This document shows, one piece after another, positions 18,907 through 28,036 of a DNA stretch of 64,000 bases. The stretch covers positions 117,421 to 181,420 of the forward strand of contig JAEUVF010000015.1 in the NCBI GenBank assembly GCA_016787265.1, written 5' to 3'. A program made the position numbers and the translations under genes. This DNA is from Flavipsychrobacter sp. Its GTDB lineage: Bacteria; Bacteroidota; Bacteroidia; Chitinophagales; Chitinophagaceae. How positions within the stretch are numbered: position 1 is the stretch's first letter; every line of letters begins with the position of its first letter. The notes under the pieces are model-generated. The model had not been told where the DNA came from and searched no databases. It saw nothing but the letters and a program-made list of their open reading frames with translations.

Positions 18907-20988
18907 TTACCAAAACTGCTTCAGATTGGCTACACGTCCTTTTTGATCGCTGAGCCGAATAAACAACCATTGATTTACACTACGTGGTAAGGGAATTGAA
19001 TGACTGGCAAGTCCGACAGGTTGATTGATAAAGTATTTCAGCAGAACTTGTCCGGAGGAATTAACTATTTCCAGCAAGTACCGTCCTGCTTCTTTGCTTT
19101 CAATCTGGAGAACAGAACTTCCTGCAATCAACCGAACCGGATAATGGAGCGGAAGGGTATTACCCGGAAGTTTTAAAACCTGGGAATAGTGCACCGTGTT
19201 ATTGAGGTCAGAAAATTTTATTCGGCATAAAGCACTGGTATGGCGAGCCGGCACATTACAGGAGTACATTCGTTTTCCTGGCAGAGGCTGTATCGATGCA
19301 ATAGTTGTAAATGACTGTCCTTCTTCAGCGAGCTCAAGTACCATCGTAGAAATATCAAAGCCAGTAGACAGTTTCCAATTAATTATCCATTTATCAAGGC
19401 CCTTACTGGCCCAAATGGACTCAAGAAGAACTGGCAAAATATTAGAACCGCCGGTTTTATTTGCTAATGCAAACCGTGTAGATACTATCCTGGTCCGGTC
19501 AAGCGAAAGGGTTCGGATCCTACCCTGCTCAAGTGTAGAACCATCAACAAGTTTATCTCGTACAGCACTCCATTGATTATTGGTAAAGGAGGCGATACTA
19601 AGCGCCGAAGTATCCTGAATGGTTCCGCTATGGGTTCCAGAATAGCTAAACTCAAAAACAGGATTGGGTGAATTGGCATCCGGCTCACTATTGATATTCC
19701 AATATTCTATGGATGAAATTGTACTTAAACCCGGTTCCAGCTGTTGCCCTTCAATGTTCGCATCTTTCCGATGATAGGAAAGTGACATTGAACCGGTAAA
19801 ATCCTTAACCTGTACCAGGCTTACTATGCCATTATCAAGCAAAGGAACGCTAAAGCGCTCATTGGCATTGAATCGCTTTTGAATAGCACCCGCGATACCT
19901 GTACCAGGTGAACCAACAGCATGTGTAAGTACTGCTTTTGCACCTAACACTACCTGATAACTGGAGGTATTTATTGCGCCCTTTTTAAGGGTTAACCCAA
20001 AAGGCAAATTGAGATCTGATATTAATTGTAATCCCGCTGCATTGTCTACCAGTAGCAAAATACTATCCAGAATCTGACCAGTAGAATAAATCGTTTGTAA
20101 AGCAGTCCCTCCAAATAAGAGACAACCCGTAGCAGCAGAAGTATTTGTTTCCTGGATGCGGGAATGAATCTGTTCAAGGTTTCCTTTCAGTTTCAGACAG
20201 GAACTCCTGTTACCGGTTGATAAATTAAGGGTGGCATTTTCGAGCCGAAGATTACCATTCACCTGGATGGTATCACTGAAATGCAGGCTGAAAACTGTAC
20301 CACTGTCTAGCAACAGGTGCCCTCTGATAAGGACGAAATTGGTGCCAGAAGAGGAATAGGTACAGATTCCAGCCGGACTGGCAGCTGAAGACAATTCAAG
20401 ACTGCCGAAATTCCTGCCACTGATCGATAAAGTGGAAGCCGCATCTGTGTTTTCCATTCGGAAAACACCCGTCTCCGTGCCTTCACTCCTGCTAAGCTGA
20501 TTCACCAGATCAGCGTGACCGGTTCTGCTTCGGTGGATATATTTTGCACCATTTTCAATACGTATGGAATCACTGATCCGGATGGAATATCCACTGCTGC
20601 TTCCCGAAGCATTAATGAATTCTGCTTTATTACGAAGCAGGAGGGAATAACCTTCACCCAGTGTAGTAAAACCTCGGGGCAGAATTGAACCGGTCGGACT
20701 CGCAACTGTATTAGTAACGGGAAGCAATAAACGAATAAGTGAGGACCCGGCCGGACTGATTTCCAGAGACAGAACAACCACACCTGTATCCGGGAGGATC
20801 ACTTCATAACTACCTGCAAGAAAACTGTTATCGAGCAGCACCTGGTCCAGTGAATCCGGAATGCTTTCACCCTCCCAATTAAGCGGGTCATTCCAATAGG
20901 ACGAAGTTCCATTACCGGTCCATTTTTTTTGGGCATAACTGCAGGGGACCAGAAGTAGCCAGACAATACTCCAACACCACTTTTTCAT
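18907..20988 (-). CDS. Large secreted protein, possible T9SS cargo
   Basis: 693 residues from the ATG at 20988, which gives a good signal peptide (WSIVWLLLVPCSYAQ). The mature start WTGNGTSSYWNDPLNWEG is the repeat-like opening seen in many surface beta-helix proteins of Bacteroidota. The middle is Ser/Thr/Asn-rich, predicted beta. The last ~90 residues (RLIAGSSVLQIES, then YLLEIVNSSGQVLL, ending with FIRLSDQKGRVANLKQFW) resemble a type IX secretion C-terminal sorting domain, though not a textbook match. No enzyme motif seen. Probably surface-exposed; function unknown. Confidence 0.65.
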   Translation of the reverse strand: MKKWCWSIVWLLLVPCSYAQKKWTGNGTSSYWNDPLNWEGESIPDSLDQVLLDNSFLAGSYEVILPDTGVVVLSLEISPAGSSLIRLLLPVTNTVASPTGSILPRGFTTLGEGYSLLLRNKAEFINASGSSSGYSIRISDSIRIENGAKYIHRSRTGHADLVNQLSRSEGTETGVFRMENTDAASTLSISGRNFGSLELSSAASPAGICTYSSSGTNFVLIRGHLLLDSGTVFSLHFSDTIQVNGNLRLENATLNLSTGNRSSCLKLKGNLEQIHSRIQETNTSAATGCLLFGGTALQTIYSTGQILDSILLLVDNAAGLQLISDLNLPFGLTLKKGAINTSSYQVVLGAKAVLTHAVGSPGTGIAGAIQKRFNANERFSVPLLDNGIVSLVQVKDFTGSMSLSYHRKDANIEGQQLEPGLSTISSIEYWNINSEPDANSPNPVFEFSYSGTHSGTIQDTSALSIASFTNNQWSAVRDKLVDGSTLEQGRIRTLSLDRTRIVSTRFALANKTGGSNILPVLLESIWASKGLDKWIINWKLSTGFDISTMVLELAEEGQSFTTIASIQPLPGKRMYSCNVPARHTSALCRIKFSDLNNTVHYSQVLKLPGNTLPLHYPVRLIAGSSVLQIESKEAGRYLLEIVNSSGQVLLKYFINQPVGLASHSIPLPRSVNQWLFIRLSDQKGRVANLKQFW

Positions 20989-21077
20989 AACACACTGTTT
21001 GTCGGGACCAAGGTACAATTACCAGCCAGAACAAAATGCGCTTCAAAGTGGAATGGGTGAAAAAACGGTGTCTGAAC

Positions 21078-21287
21078 TTATTTTGGCAGACTATCTGTTA
21101 CAGTTGAATCAAGGGCCGCCTTAACAGTAGAATCAATGGCTTTGGCAGCATCTTTCGCAACCATTGCTGCTGAGTCTGCTGCCGCTTCAATAGCAGTACT
21201 ATCAACAGTAGTTCCGGATGAATCAGAACCATTGGAGCAGGCAACCAGACATGCTGTGAAGGCAACGATTAGCAGAAAGATTTTCAT
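21078..21287 (-). CDS. Small Ala/Ser-rich lipoprotein
   Basis: 69 residues: signal peptide with lipobox ACLVAC (Cys17), then a short Ser/Gly/Thr linker and a repetitive Ala/Asp/Ser/Val helix (DSTAIEAAADSAAMVAKDAA) ending in SLPK. Similar small outer-membrane lipoproteins with amphipathic helices are abundant in bacteria. Located 11 bases from the start of der's neighbour on the same strand; no function can be assigned. Confidence 0.7.
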   Translation of the reverse strand: MKIFLLIVAFTACLVACSNGSDSSGTTVDSTAIEAAADSAAMVAKDAAKAIDSTVKAALDSTVTDSLPK

Positions 21288-21298
21288 ACAAGAGGATT

Positions 21299-22612
21299 TT
21301 ATTTTTTACGGAAGAAGATACGAACAGGTACACCTTTAAAATCAAACTGTTCCCGAAGTTTGTTTTCCAGGTAATTCCGGTAGGGCGTTTTAATATCATC
21401 CGGATAGTTACAGAAAAATGCAAAGGAGGGCACATGCGTAGGCAACTGGGTTACGTATTTGATACTAACCGGATTACCTCTGACAACCGGGGGATGATAT
21501 GAGGCAATCGCTTTCAGCATCACATCATTCAATTGTGAGGTTGGGATTTTTTTCTTTTTATTTTCAACTACTTCCAATGCAATTTCAATAGCCTTGAAGA
21601 TGCGCAATTTGTCTTTGGCCGAAATAAACAATACCGGAACATCAGTAAACGGAGCCAGTCTTTCTTTCAATTGTTTTTCATAATCCCTTGCTGTGTTGGT
21701 TTGCTTCTCCACAAGATCCCATTTGTTTACCAGGATCACAATCCCCTTTCCTTTTCTTGCAGCCAGACTGAAGATGCTAAGGTCCTGGGCAGAAATTCCT
21801 TTCTCTGCATCCAGCACCAGCAAACAGACATCGGCTTCATCCATCGCTTTAATGGCACGAATCACGGAATAGAATTCCAGGTCTTCATGCACTTTTTGTT
21901 TTCTGCGAATACCTGCTGTATCAATCAATACAAATTCCTTCTGGAACATGTTGTAATGTGTATGGATGGTATCTCTGGTGGTTCCTGCGATATCACTCAC
22001 GATGGTTCTCTCCTGTCCTACCAGGGCATTCAACAAAGAGGATTTACCCACATTGGGCTGTCCGATAATGGCAAACTTTGGAACATCCGCAGTTTCGTCA
22101 TCCGCCTGGCGATCTTCGGGAATGGCGGCAACCACTTCATCCAGAATTTCACCTGTGCCACTGCCGCTGATAGCGGAAACAAAAAATATCTTTTCAAAAC
22201 CCAGACTGTAAAACTCAGTAGCCTCCAGCATACGCTGGTTGTTGTCTACTTTATTTACAACCAGGTAAACAGGCTTTGTGGTACGCCGAAGCACATCTGC
22301 CATTGCCTCATCAAGGTCAGTAATACCGGTAGCGGTGTCTGTCATAAAGATCAGTGCATCCGCTTCATCGAGTGCGATGAGAACCTGCTTTTTAATTTCC
22401 TGCTCAAATACATCTTCACTCCTGGGCACAAAACCACCTGTATCAATTACATTGAAGGTTTTGCCATTCCACTCTGCAATGCCATATTGCCGGTCGCGGG
22501 TTACCCCACTCACGTCATCCACAATTGCTTTTCTCTGCTCCAGCAGCCGATTGAAGAACGTACTCTTGCCAACATTCGGCCTGCCAACTATTGCTACTGT
22601 ATATCCAGACAT
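21299..22612 (-). CDS. der: Ribosome assembly GTPase Der (EngA)
   Basis: 437 residues with two consecutive GTPase domains, unique to Der. Domain 1: GRPNVGKS (10-17), DTGG, NKVD. Domain 2: GQPNVGKS (about 180-187), DTAG, NKWD. A C-terminal KH-like domain follows (LNDVMLKAIASYHPP onward). It acts in maturation of the 50S subunit. Another ribosome GTPase gene, era, lies upstream on the same strand, separated by a 134-base gap filled with 7-base tandem repeats. Confidence 0.97.
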   Translation of the reverse strand: MSGYTVAIVGRPNVGKSTFFNRLLEQRKAIVDDVSGVTRDRQYGIAEWNGKTFNVIDTGGFVPRSEDVFEQEIKKQVLIALDEADALIFMTDTATGITDLDEAMADVLRRTTKPVYLVVNKVDNNQRMLEATEFYSLGFEKIFFVSAISGSGTGEILDEVVAAIPEDRQADDETADVPKFAIIGQPNVGKSSLLNALVGQERTIVSDIAGTTRDTIHTHYNMFQKEFVLIDTAGIRRKQKVHEDLEFYSVIRAIKAMDEADVCLLVLDAEKGISAQDLSIFSLAARKGKGIVILVNKWDLVEKQTNTARDYEKQLKERLAPFTDVPVLFISAKDKLRIFKAIEIALEVVENKKKKIPTSQLNDVMLKAIASYHPPVVRGNPVSIKYVTQLPTHVPSFAFFCNYPDDIKTPYRNYLENKLREQFDFKGVPVRIFFRKK

Positions 22613-22614
22613 GG

Positions 22615-22649
22615 GAATTATGAATTATGAATTAGGAAGTATGAATCAG
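22615..22649. repeat. Degenerate 7-base tandem repeat (GAATTAT type)
   Basis: Five head-to-tail units: GAATTAT, GAATTAT, GAATTAG, GAAGTAT, GAATCAG. It begins three bases beyond the der start codon, so it would lie in the der leader or promoter region. Confidence 0.8.
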
Positions 22650-22687
22650 GGATTCTACTCTTTGATTATTTTGTTTTTATATTTTTC

Positions 22688-22708
22688 TTCTCACTTCTCA
22701 CTTCTCAC
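22688..22708. repeat. 7-base tandem repeat (TTCTCAC x3)
   Basis: Three perfect copies of TTCTCAC, part of a longer pyrimidine-rich tract in the der-era gap. Confidence 0.8.
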
Positions 22709-22712
22709 TTTC

Positions 22713-22747
22713 TTTCACCTTTCACCTTTCACCTTTCACCTTTCACC
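22713..22747. repeat. 7-base tandem repeat (TTTCACC x5)
   Basis: Five perfect copies of TTTCACC. The last base overlaps the final codon position of era's stop, so the array touches the end of the coding region. Confidence 0.85.
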
Positions 22748-23616
22748 TACTTATATCCATATTCCCTCAGATACAAATCATTATCCCTCCACTTCGGCCG
22801 AACTTTAACGAAGAGCTCGAGGAATACTTTTTGCCCGAGGAATTTTTCAATTTCGACTCTTGCCCTTGTGCCCAGCTCGCGAATCATTTTACCACGTTCT
22901 CCGAGGATGATTCCCTTTTGTGTATCGCGATGAACAATGATATCCGCCATTATTTTAACCAGGGTTGTTTTTTCCTTGAATTCCTGAACCAATACTGCGG
23001 CATGATAGGGAATTTCATCCTGGTACAACTGGTAAATCTGCTCGCGAATAAGTTCCCCCACAAAAAAGCGGGTAGGCAGATCCGTTAGGTTTTCCTCGTC
23101 GAAAAAAGGCTCCCCTTCCGGCAAATAACTCAGGATTTTTTCCAGCAACACCGGTAAGCCGGTTTTCTTCAAAGCAGAAATCAGGAGGATCTCACGCACA
23201 TAGGGTTTATTTTCAAAAAATTGTTTGGCGGCAGCAAGCTTTTCAGGAGCAATCCCATCAATTTTATTGAGAACCAGCAAGGCCGGAACTTTTAAACGCA
23301 AAGCGGTGAAAATGGCATCACTCTCTTCCAGGTTGTCAGAAGCATCAACGAGCAGAATGGCCAGGTCAGCATCTTCCAGTGCGCTTCTAACCGCCTGCAT
23401 CATACGCTCATGTAACTTGTACTTAGGTTCAATAATACCGGGAGTATCCGAAATGATGATTTGGTAACCGGGTTCCGTAAGGATGCCTTTAATGCGATGG
23501 CGGGTGGTTTGCACTTTTGGTGAAACAATAGCCAGCTTCTCGCCGAGTAAGGCATTTAGCAGTGTGCTTTTCCCCGCATTGGGCCGACCAAAAATATTTA
23601 CAAATCCAACTTTCAT
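22747..23616 (-). CDS. era: GTPase Era
   Basis: About 289 residues. GTPase motifs: GRPNAGKS (G1), SDTPGI (G3) and NKID (G4), followed by a C-terminal KH domain with the GERGKMIRELGTRAR loop that binds 16S rRNA near its 3' end. Role: 30S maturation. The ATG at 23616 is chosen because Era proteins normally begin just before VGFVNIFG; an ATG three codons upstream (23625) is also possible. The initiator tRNA gene lies about 130 bases upstream on the same strand. Confidence 0.95.
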   Translation of the reverse strand: MKVGFVNIFGRPNAGKSTLLNALLGEKLAIVSPKVQTTRHRIKGILTEPGYQIIISDTPGIIEPKYKLHERMMQAVRSALEDADLAILLVDASDNLEESDAIFTALRLKVPALLVLNKIDGIAPEKLAAAKQFFENKPYVREILLISALKKTGLPVLLEKILSYLPEGEPFFDEENLTDLPTRFFVGELIREQIYQLYQDEIPYHAAVLVQEFKEKTTLVKIMADIIVHRDTQKGIILGERGKMIRELGTRARVEIEKFLGQKVFLELFVKVRPKWRDNDLYLREYGYK

Positions 23617-23720
23617 CTTTAGCATTTAAGACAGGAGTTTACGCTAAAGAAGATCAGGGAGGTAATCAAATTCCAGCGCGAACATCCGGTCGCATAGAAT
23701 AAACAATATAAAGCTACAAT

Positions 23721-23746
23721 AAAAAACCAGCAAGTCTCCTTGCTGG
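23721..23746 (-). terminator. Intrinsic terminator of the initiator tRNA
   Basis: On the minus strand an eight-pair stem (CCAGCAAG / CTTGCTGG) with a GAGA tetraloop is followed by six T. It starts four bases after the encoded CCA end, so tRNA transcription probably ends before era. Confidence 0.85.
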
Positions 23747-23749
23747 CTT

Positions 23750-23824
<75 letters not shown>

Positions 23825-23879
23825 ATTTGGATTGCAAATGTACAGCAATAATTCATTCCTTCCAAAACTTTCTTTAAAA

Positions 23880-24599
23880 TCATCCATCTTTACGTGAAAT
23901 GGAACTGGCTCCACTGCTCTTCATATCCCGGATAAGTCCTTCGCCTTTAATTCTGATATCGGATGCGCCACTCGCTTTGGCAGAAATTTCTTTATTCACG
24001 ACCACATTGATCGAAGATGCTCCATTGGCCTCTACCTCGCAATAATCTGTAACCAGGTCCCAGCCTTTTACAGAGCTGGCACCACCAATACTTGCTGCAA
24101 GCTTGCCAACTTTCCCTTTCAGCCGGGTATCGCTGGCACCATTCAGATTCAGGGTCAGCTCTCTGCAGTCCAATTCTCCGGCCATATCGCTTGCACCCCC
24201 GAGCTGGATATTCAGCACATCCTGTTTCAAAACGCCCATGATAGAAACATCGCAGGCGCCATCGGCTTTGATCATGGTCAGGTTTTTAACAGACACATAG
24301 GCTTTCATTTTACGATCACTTCTCCAATCTTTCCACCCGTTTCCGTCGAACCAGATTTTCAATACGCCGTCCTTTACTTCAGTTCGGATTCGATCCGTAA
24401 TTTTTTTATCAATTGAACTGACCGCCACTCCGGTTTCATCCCCCTGGGAAATGTAAATATCTATGGCACTACTGGCTTCAATGGCTGTAAAGCCACCAAC
24501 CGTACGCAGTTCAGCATTTTTATCGTTGATCTGGAATTTTTGGGCATTCGCGGCAATAACCGTTAAAACCATTCCAAGTACTAAAAGGATTTTTTTCAT
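23880..24599 (-). CDS. GIN-domain (DUF2807) secreted protein
   Basis: 239 residues with a signal peptide (1-19, ending NAQ). The remainder is a DUF2807 'putative auto-transporter adhesin, head GIN' domain, recognisable from the opening TVGGFTAIEASSAIDIYISQGDE and the repeated GAS-rich beta-strand turns (GASDMAG, GASDTRLKG, GASSVKGW, GASSINV). These repeats suggest a right-handed beta-helix. Exported; function unknown. It is a tandem paralogue of the next gene upstream, four bases away. Confidence 0.85.
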   Translation of the reverse strand: MKKILLVLGMVLTVIAANAQKFQINDKNAELRTVGGFTAIEASSAIDIYISQGDETGVAVSSIDKKITDRIRTEVKDGVLKIWFDGNGWKDWRSDRKMKAYVSVKNLTMIKADGACDVSIMGVLKQDVLNIQLGGASDMAGELDCRELTLNLNGASDTRLKGKVGKLAASIGGASSVKGWDLVTDYCEVEANGASSINVVVNKEISAKASGASDIRIKGEGLIRDMKSSGASSISRKDG

Positions 24600-24603
24600 A
24601 TGC

Positions 24604-25323
24604 TTATTTGCTTTGAGACTTTACACTGCCACCACTACCTGTGCGTAAGTTACGAATCAATCCACCACCCTTGTAATGAATCGCGCCACCACTGCTGGCT
24701 TCAGCATTTAATTCTTTGGAAACAGTAATATCAATTACACCGCCACTGCTGACATCTGCTGAGCAATAATTGCTGGTTAATCCATATCCTTTAAAAATTG
24801 CACCACTGCTGGCTTCCACTGAAAGCTTTTCAGCCGAACCACTTACTTCAGTAATTGCTCCACTGCTATTATCAGAGCTAATTTCCGAAGCATTGAAACT
24901 GGCTTCAATGATCGCGCCAGAGCTGGCATCCAGCTTTATTTTAGAACCCTTGATCGTACCCGCAGTTTTTGCAATAGCACCGGAGGAGGCACTTAATTCA
25001 GTCAGTTCACGAACAGACACATACGCTTTGAACTTCAGGTTTTTTCTCCATTTCCAGTTGCCATCGGTATGGTCTATATAAACTTTCAGCACACCGTTGT
25101 CAACCACCGTTTTAATGCGATCGGTATATTCCGGATTGGAACAACTAACAGCCACCGCCTCTTTGTCGCCCTGCTGTAAAAGGAGTTCAATACCGGTAGA
25201 CACTTTGACACCGGTAAAACTACCTACTGAACGTTCGCGGGCATTATTATCAATAATAGTAGTTTGGGCCAGGAGGCTGGTGCTGACAAAAAGCAGCAGG
25301 AAAAGGTTTATTAAATTACGCAT
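24604..25323 (-). CDS. GIN-domain (DUF2807) secreted protein, tandem paralogue
   Basis: 239 residues from the ATG at 25323 (the upstream extension to 25362 lacks a signal sequence and is rejected). Signal peptide ends SLLAQ. The same opening pattern SVGSFTGVKVSTGIELLLQQGDKEAV aligns with its neighbour, and the GAS turns are here mainly SSGAI (ASSGAIAKTAG, ASSGAIIEAS, NSSGAITEVS, ASSGAIFKG). The equal length and four-base spacing show a local duplication. No function known. Confidence 0.85.
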   Translation of the reverse strand: MRNLINLFLLLFVSTSLLAQTTIIDNNARERSVGSFTGVKVSTGIELLLQQGDKEAVAVSCSNPEYTDRIKTVVDNGVLKVYIDHTDGNWKWRKNLKFKAYVSVRELTELSASSGAIAKTAGTIKGSKIKLDASSGAIIEASFNASEISSDNSSGAITEVSGSAEKLSVEASSGAIFKGYGLTSNYCSADVSSGGVIDITVSKELNAEASSGGAIHYKGGGLIRNLRTGSGGSVKSQSK

Positions 25324-25429
25324 GACAGGGAATATTTTTAGTAGGACGGACCAGTTCTCCAAAATGTTACAGGTATTTTATTTTTTTTGGCATTAACTTG
25401 CAGGCTGATTACGGCCGTAGTCAAATATC

Positions 25430-25525
25430 AGATTCCCGGGGTGCTGAGGAGCTTCGATCCAAGGCTGAGATAATACCCGTTGAACCTGGTCAGGGTAATG
25501 CCTGCGCAGGGAAGGTGGTTGAATA
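25430..25525 (+). ncRNA. TPP riboswitch (THI-box)
   Basis: The conserved thiamine-pyrophosphate aptamer elements occur in order: CGGGGTGC (25437-25444), GGCTGAGATAATACCC (25473-25488), TTGAACCTGGTCAGGGTAAT (25490-25509) and GCGCAGGGAA (25504-25513). It precedes the TonB-dependent receptor gene by about 70 bases. No clear terminator hairpin lies between the aptamer and the start codon, so control may be at translation initiation. End coordinates are approximate because the P1 helix is weak. Confidence 0.93.
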
Positions 25526-25590
25526 GTTTATTCCTCCTTTTGCTTTCGCAGCATTTCTCTCAAATCATTTTTTCAACTTAATGAAACACA

Positions 25591-27942
25591 ATGAAAAAAA
25601 TGTTTTTGGGGATTTGCGCATCTATGTTATGTATCCCCCTTTTTGCTCAAATCAGAGTTATTGTTATTGCCGACCAGCAAAGCCGAAAGCCTCTTAACAG
25701 GGCCAGCTTTGAATGGTCAGACGGTTCCGGCAGGATTAGTGACGAACATGGCAGAATCAGCCTGAATGCTCCGGCTGGAACAGCCATAATTTCCAGTGTT
25801 GGATACCGGCCCCTGGTTACACAATTTCCAATCAGTGGAGATACCGTTTTTCTGGAAGCACTGAATCTTTTTCTCGAACCGGTTGAAGTAACCGCATTAA
25901 GGGCGGGTGATAAAGCCCCCTTTGCCCGCACCAATATTTCCGCTAAAGAGCTGGCCAAACAAAACCTGGGACAGGATCTTCCTTTCCTGCTGAACCAGAC
26001 CCCTTCCGTAGTGGTCAGCTCAGATGCCGGAAATGGCGTGGGGTATACCGGGATCCGGATTCGCGGCTCTGACGCCACCCGCATCAACATGACCCTGAAC
26101 GGCATCCCCTACAACGATGCCGAAAGCCAGGGCATGTTCCTGGTCAACCTGCCTGATTTCGCATCTTCTGTTGGAAGCATCCAGGTTCAGCGTGGAGTTG
26201 GCACTTCCAGCAATGGTGCAGGTGCATTCGGTGCCACACTCAACCTGAGCACGAATGAATTCCGGGAAAAGCACTATGCTGAAATGAACAATAGTTACGG
26301 CTCTTTTAATACCTGGAAAAATACGGTTAAACTGGGCTCCGGATTAATAGGAGATCATTTTACTATTGATGCCCGTTTATCCCGGATCAACAGCGATGGT
26401 TATGTAGACAGAGCCAGCACAGATTTGCAATCCTTTTATCTTTCGGGGGCCTACCTCAGTGAAAAATCAAGCCTTCGCCTGAATGTTTTTTCTGGAAAAG
26501 AGAAAACCTACCAGGCCTGGAATGGCATTCTCCAGTCAGAAGCAAAGGGTCCTAACCGACGGTTCAACAGTGCAGGTACAGAGAAAGCCGGCAATCCATA
26601 CAACAATGAAACCGATAATTACCAGCAGGATCATTACCAGTTGTTTTTCAATCATTCCATTTCAGAACAGCTTTCCTTTAATACAGCAGCTTTTCTAACC
26701 AGGGGGCGTGGTTACTATGAGCAATACAAGGCAGGGGAAGATTACGCTGATTATGGACTCGTCTACCCGATTATTAATGGCAGTCCGGTTACCAGCACTG
26801 ATCTTATTCGTCAGCTTTGGCTGGATAATTATTTTTATGGCGGGATCTATTCAGTTCAATATAAAAAGAAGGGAACCAACCTGACCGTTGGGGGTGCCAT
26901 CACGCAGTATGATGGTGATCACTATGGCAGGGTCATCTGGGCGGATGCAGGCATCCAACCCGGACATGAATGGTACAACAATACCGCCAGTAAATCAGAC
27001 TTCAACCTGTATGGAAAATGGACTCAGGCATTAAACCAAAAGTGGCAAAGTTTCCTGGATCTTCAATACCGTACGGTTGATTACAACATCAGCGGATTTC
27101 GGAATAATCCGGGAATCAGTACCGATAACAGGTATCACTTTTTTAATCCCAAATTAGGGATCAGTTATGCTTACCAGGGCTGGCAGGCATTTGCTTCCTA
27201 TGCAATTGCCAACAAAGAACCCAATCGAGATGACTTTGAAGCAGGATTAACGCAACAGCCCAAACCGGAGCGATTACATGACCTCGAAATTGGAGTGGAA
27301 AGAGCTTCCAGCCGGTATAACTGGGGTGCTACGCTGTATTACATGAATTACCGCGACCAACTGGTATTAACCGGGCGAATCAATGATGTAGGCGCTTATG
27401 CCAGAACCAATATTGACAGGAGTTATCGATTGGGACTTGAACTCCAGGGAAGTTACAAACTGAACTCCTGGCTAAAGCTTACAGGCAATATCACACTAAG
27501 TGAAAACAAGGTGATCGATTTTAAAGAGTTTTATGACGACTACGATGAAGGCAATCAGAAATCCGTACAATATGAGAAAACGGATATCTCTTTTTCTCCT
27601 GCAGTAATGGGAAGTGCATCGGCTATCCTCACTCCGATTAAAAATGGAGAAGTTGCATTGATTGGCAAATATGTTGGCAGACAATATCTTGATAACACAT
27701 CGAACAGGAACAGAAGTCTGGATGCTTTCTACACACAGGATCTTCGGTTATCCTATACAGTTAAAGGCAAAGCCGTAAAGGACCTGACGATGATCTTCCA
27801 GATCAACAACCTCTTCAACAAATTGTATGAGCCGAATGGCTACACCTTCAGTTATATCTACAACCAGGAACTGATCACGGAAAACTACGTATACCCAATG
27901 GCGGGAATCAACTTTATGGGTGGCGTAAATATCAGGTTGTAA
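25591..27942 (+). CDS. TonB-dependent receptor, probable thiamine-related uptake
   Basis: 783 residues: signal peptide (1-19, ending LFAQ), a carboxypeptidase-regulatory-like domain (about 20-90), a plug domain (about 110-215, with GYTGIRIRGSDATRINMTLN and GAFGATLN) and a 22-strand barrel ending in MGGVNIRL. TPP-riboswitch-controlled TonB receptors of this kind have been predicted to import thiamine or its precursors in Bacteroidota. The substrate is inferred from the riboswitch, not from the protein itself. No thi genes follow. Confidence 0.9.
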   Translation: MKKMFLGICASMLCIPLFAQIRVIVIADQQSRKPLNRASFEWSDGSGRISDEHGRISLNAPAGTAIISSVGYRPLVTQFPISGDTVFLEALNLFLEPVEVTALRAGDKAPFARTNISAKELAKQNLGQDLPFLLNQTPSVVVSSDAGNGVGYTGIRIRGSDATRINMTLNGIPYNDAESQGMFLVNLPDFASSVGSIQVQRGVGTSSNGAGAFGATLNLSTNEFREKHYAEMNNSYGSFNTWKNTVKLGSGLIGDHFTIDARLSRINSDGYVDRASTDLQSFYLSGAYLSEKSSLRLNVFSGKEKTYQAWNGILQSEAKGPNRRFNSAGTEKAGNPYNNETDNYQQDHYQLFFNHSISEQLSFNTAAFLTRGRGYYEQYKAGEDYADYGLVYPIINGSPVTSTDLIRQLWLDNYFYGGIYSVQYKKKGTNLTVGGAITQYDGDHYGRVIWADAGIQPGHEWYNNTASKSDFNLYGKWTQALNQKWQSFLDLQYRTVDYNISGFRNNPGISTDNRYHFFNPKLGISYAYQGWQAFASYAIANKEPNRDDFEAGLTQQPKPERLHDLEIGVERASSRYNWGATLYYMNYRDQLVLTGRINDVGAYARTNIDRSYRLGLELQGSYKLNSWLKLTGNITLSENKVIDFKEFYDDYDEGNQKSVQYEKTDISFSPAVMGSASAILTPIKNGEVALIGKYVGRQYLDNTSNRNRSLDAFYTQDLRLSYTVKGKAVKDLTMIFQINNLFNKLYEPNGYTFSYIYNQELITENYVYPMAGINFMGGVNIRL

Positions 27943-27982
27943 GTTGTACGAGGTAAATATCCCGGTATATTTCCTATACAAA

Positions 27983-28027
27983 AATTTGGCATTTGGCACT
28001 ATTTAGGATAGTGCTAAATGCCAAATT
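27983..28027. repeat. Long near-perfect inverted repeat
   Basis: Two 20-base arms, AATTTGGCATTTGGCACTAT and its near complement, separated by five bases (TTAGG), with a single mismatch (a G-T wobble in one orientation). It follows the receptor stop by 40 bases. There is no T-tract after it, so it is an atypical terminator; it may protect the mRNA end. Confidence 0.8.
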
Positions 28028-28036
28028 CCGTATCTG

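Noticed and set aside
22688..22747. Short regular repeats resembling a CRISPR array
   Set aside because: The units are seven bases with no spacers, and no cas gene is present; these are simple tandem repeats.
22278..22808. A 176-codon plus-strand frame running antisense to der into the gap
   Set aside because: It is opposite a strongly conserved gene, passes through repeats and has a low-complexity sequence; a chance frame.
25581..25700. An overlapping ATG frame 10 bases before the TonB receptor start
   Set aside because: It is out of frame, reads about 38 codons inside the signal-peptide region, and has no family features; probably chance, though it could affect initiation.
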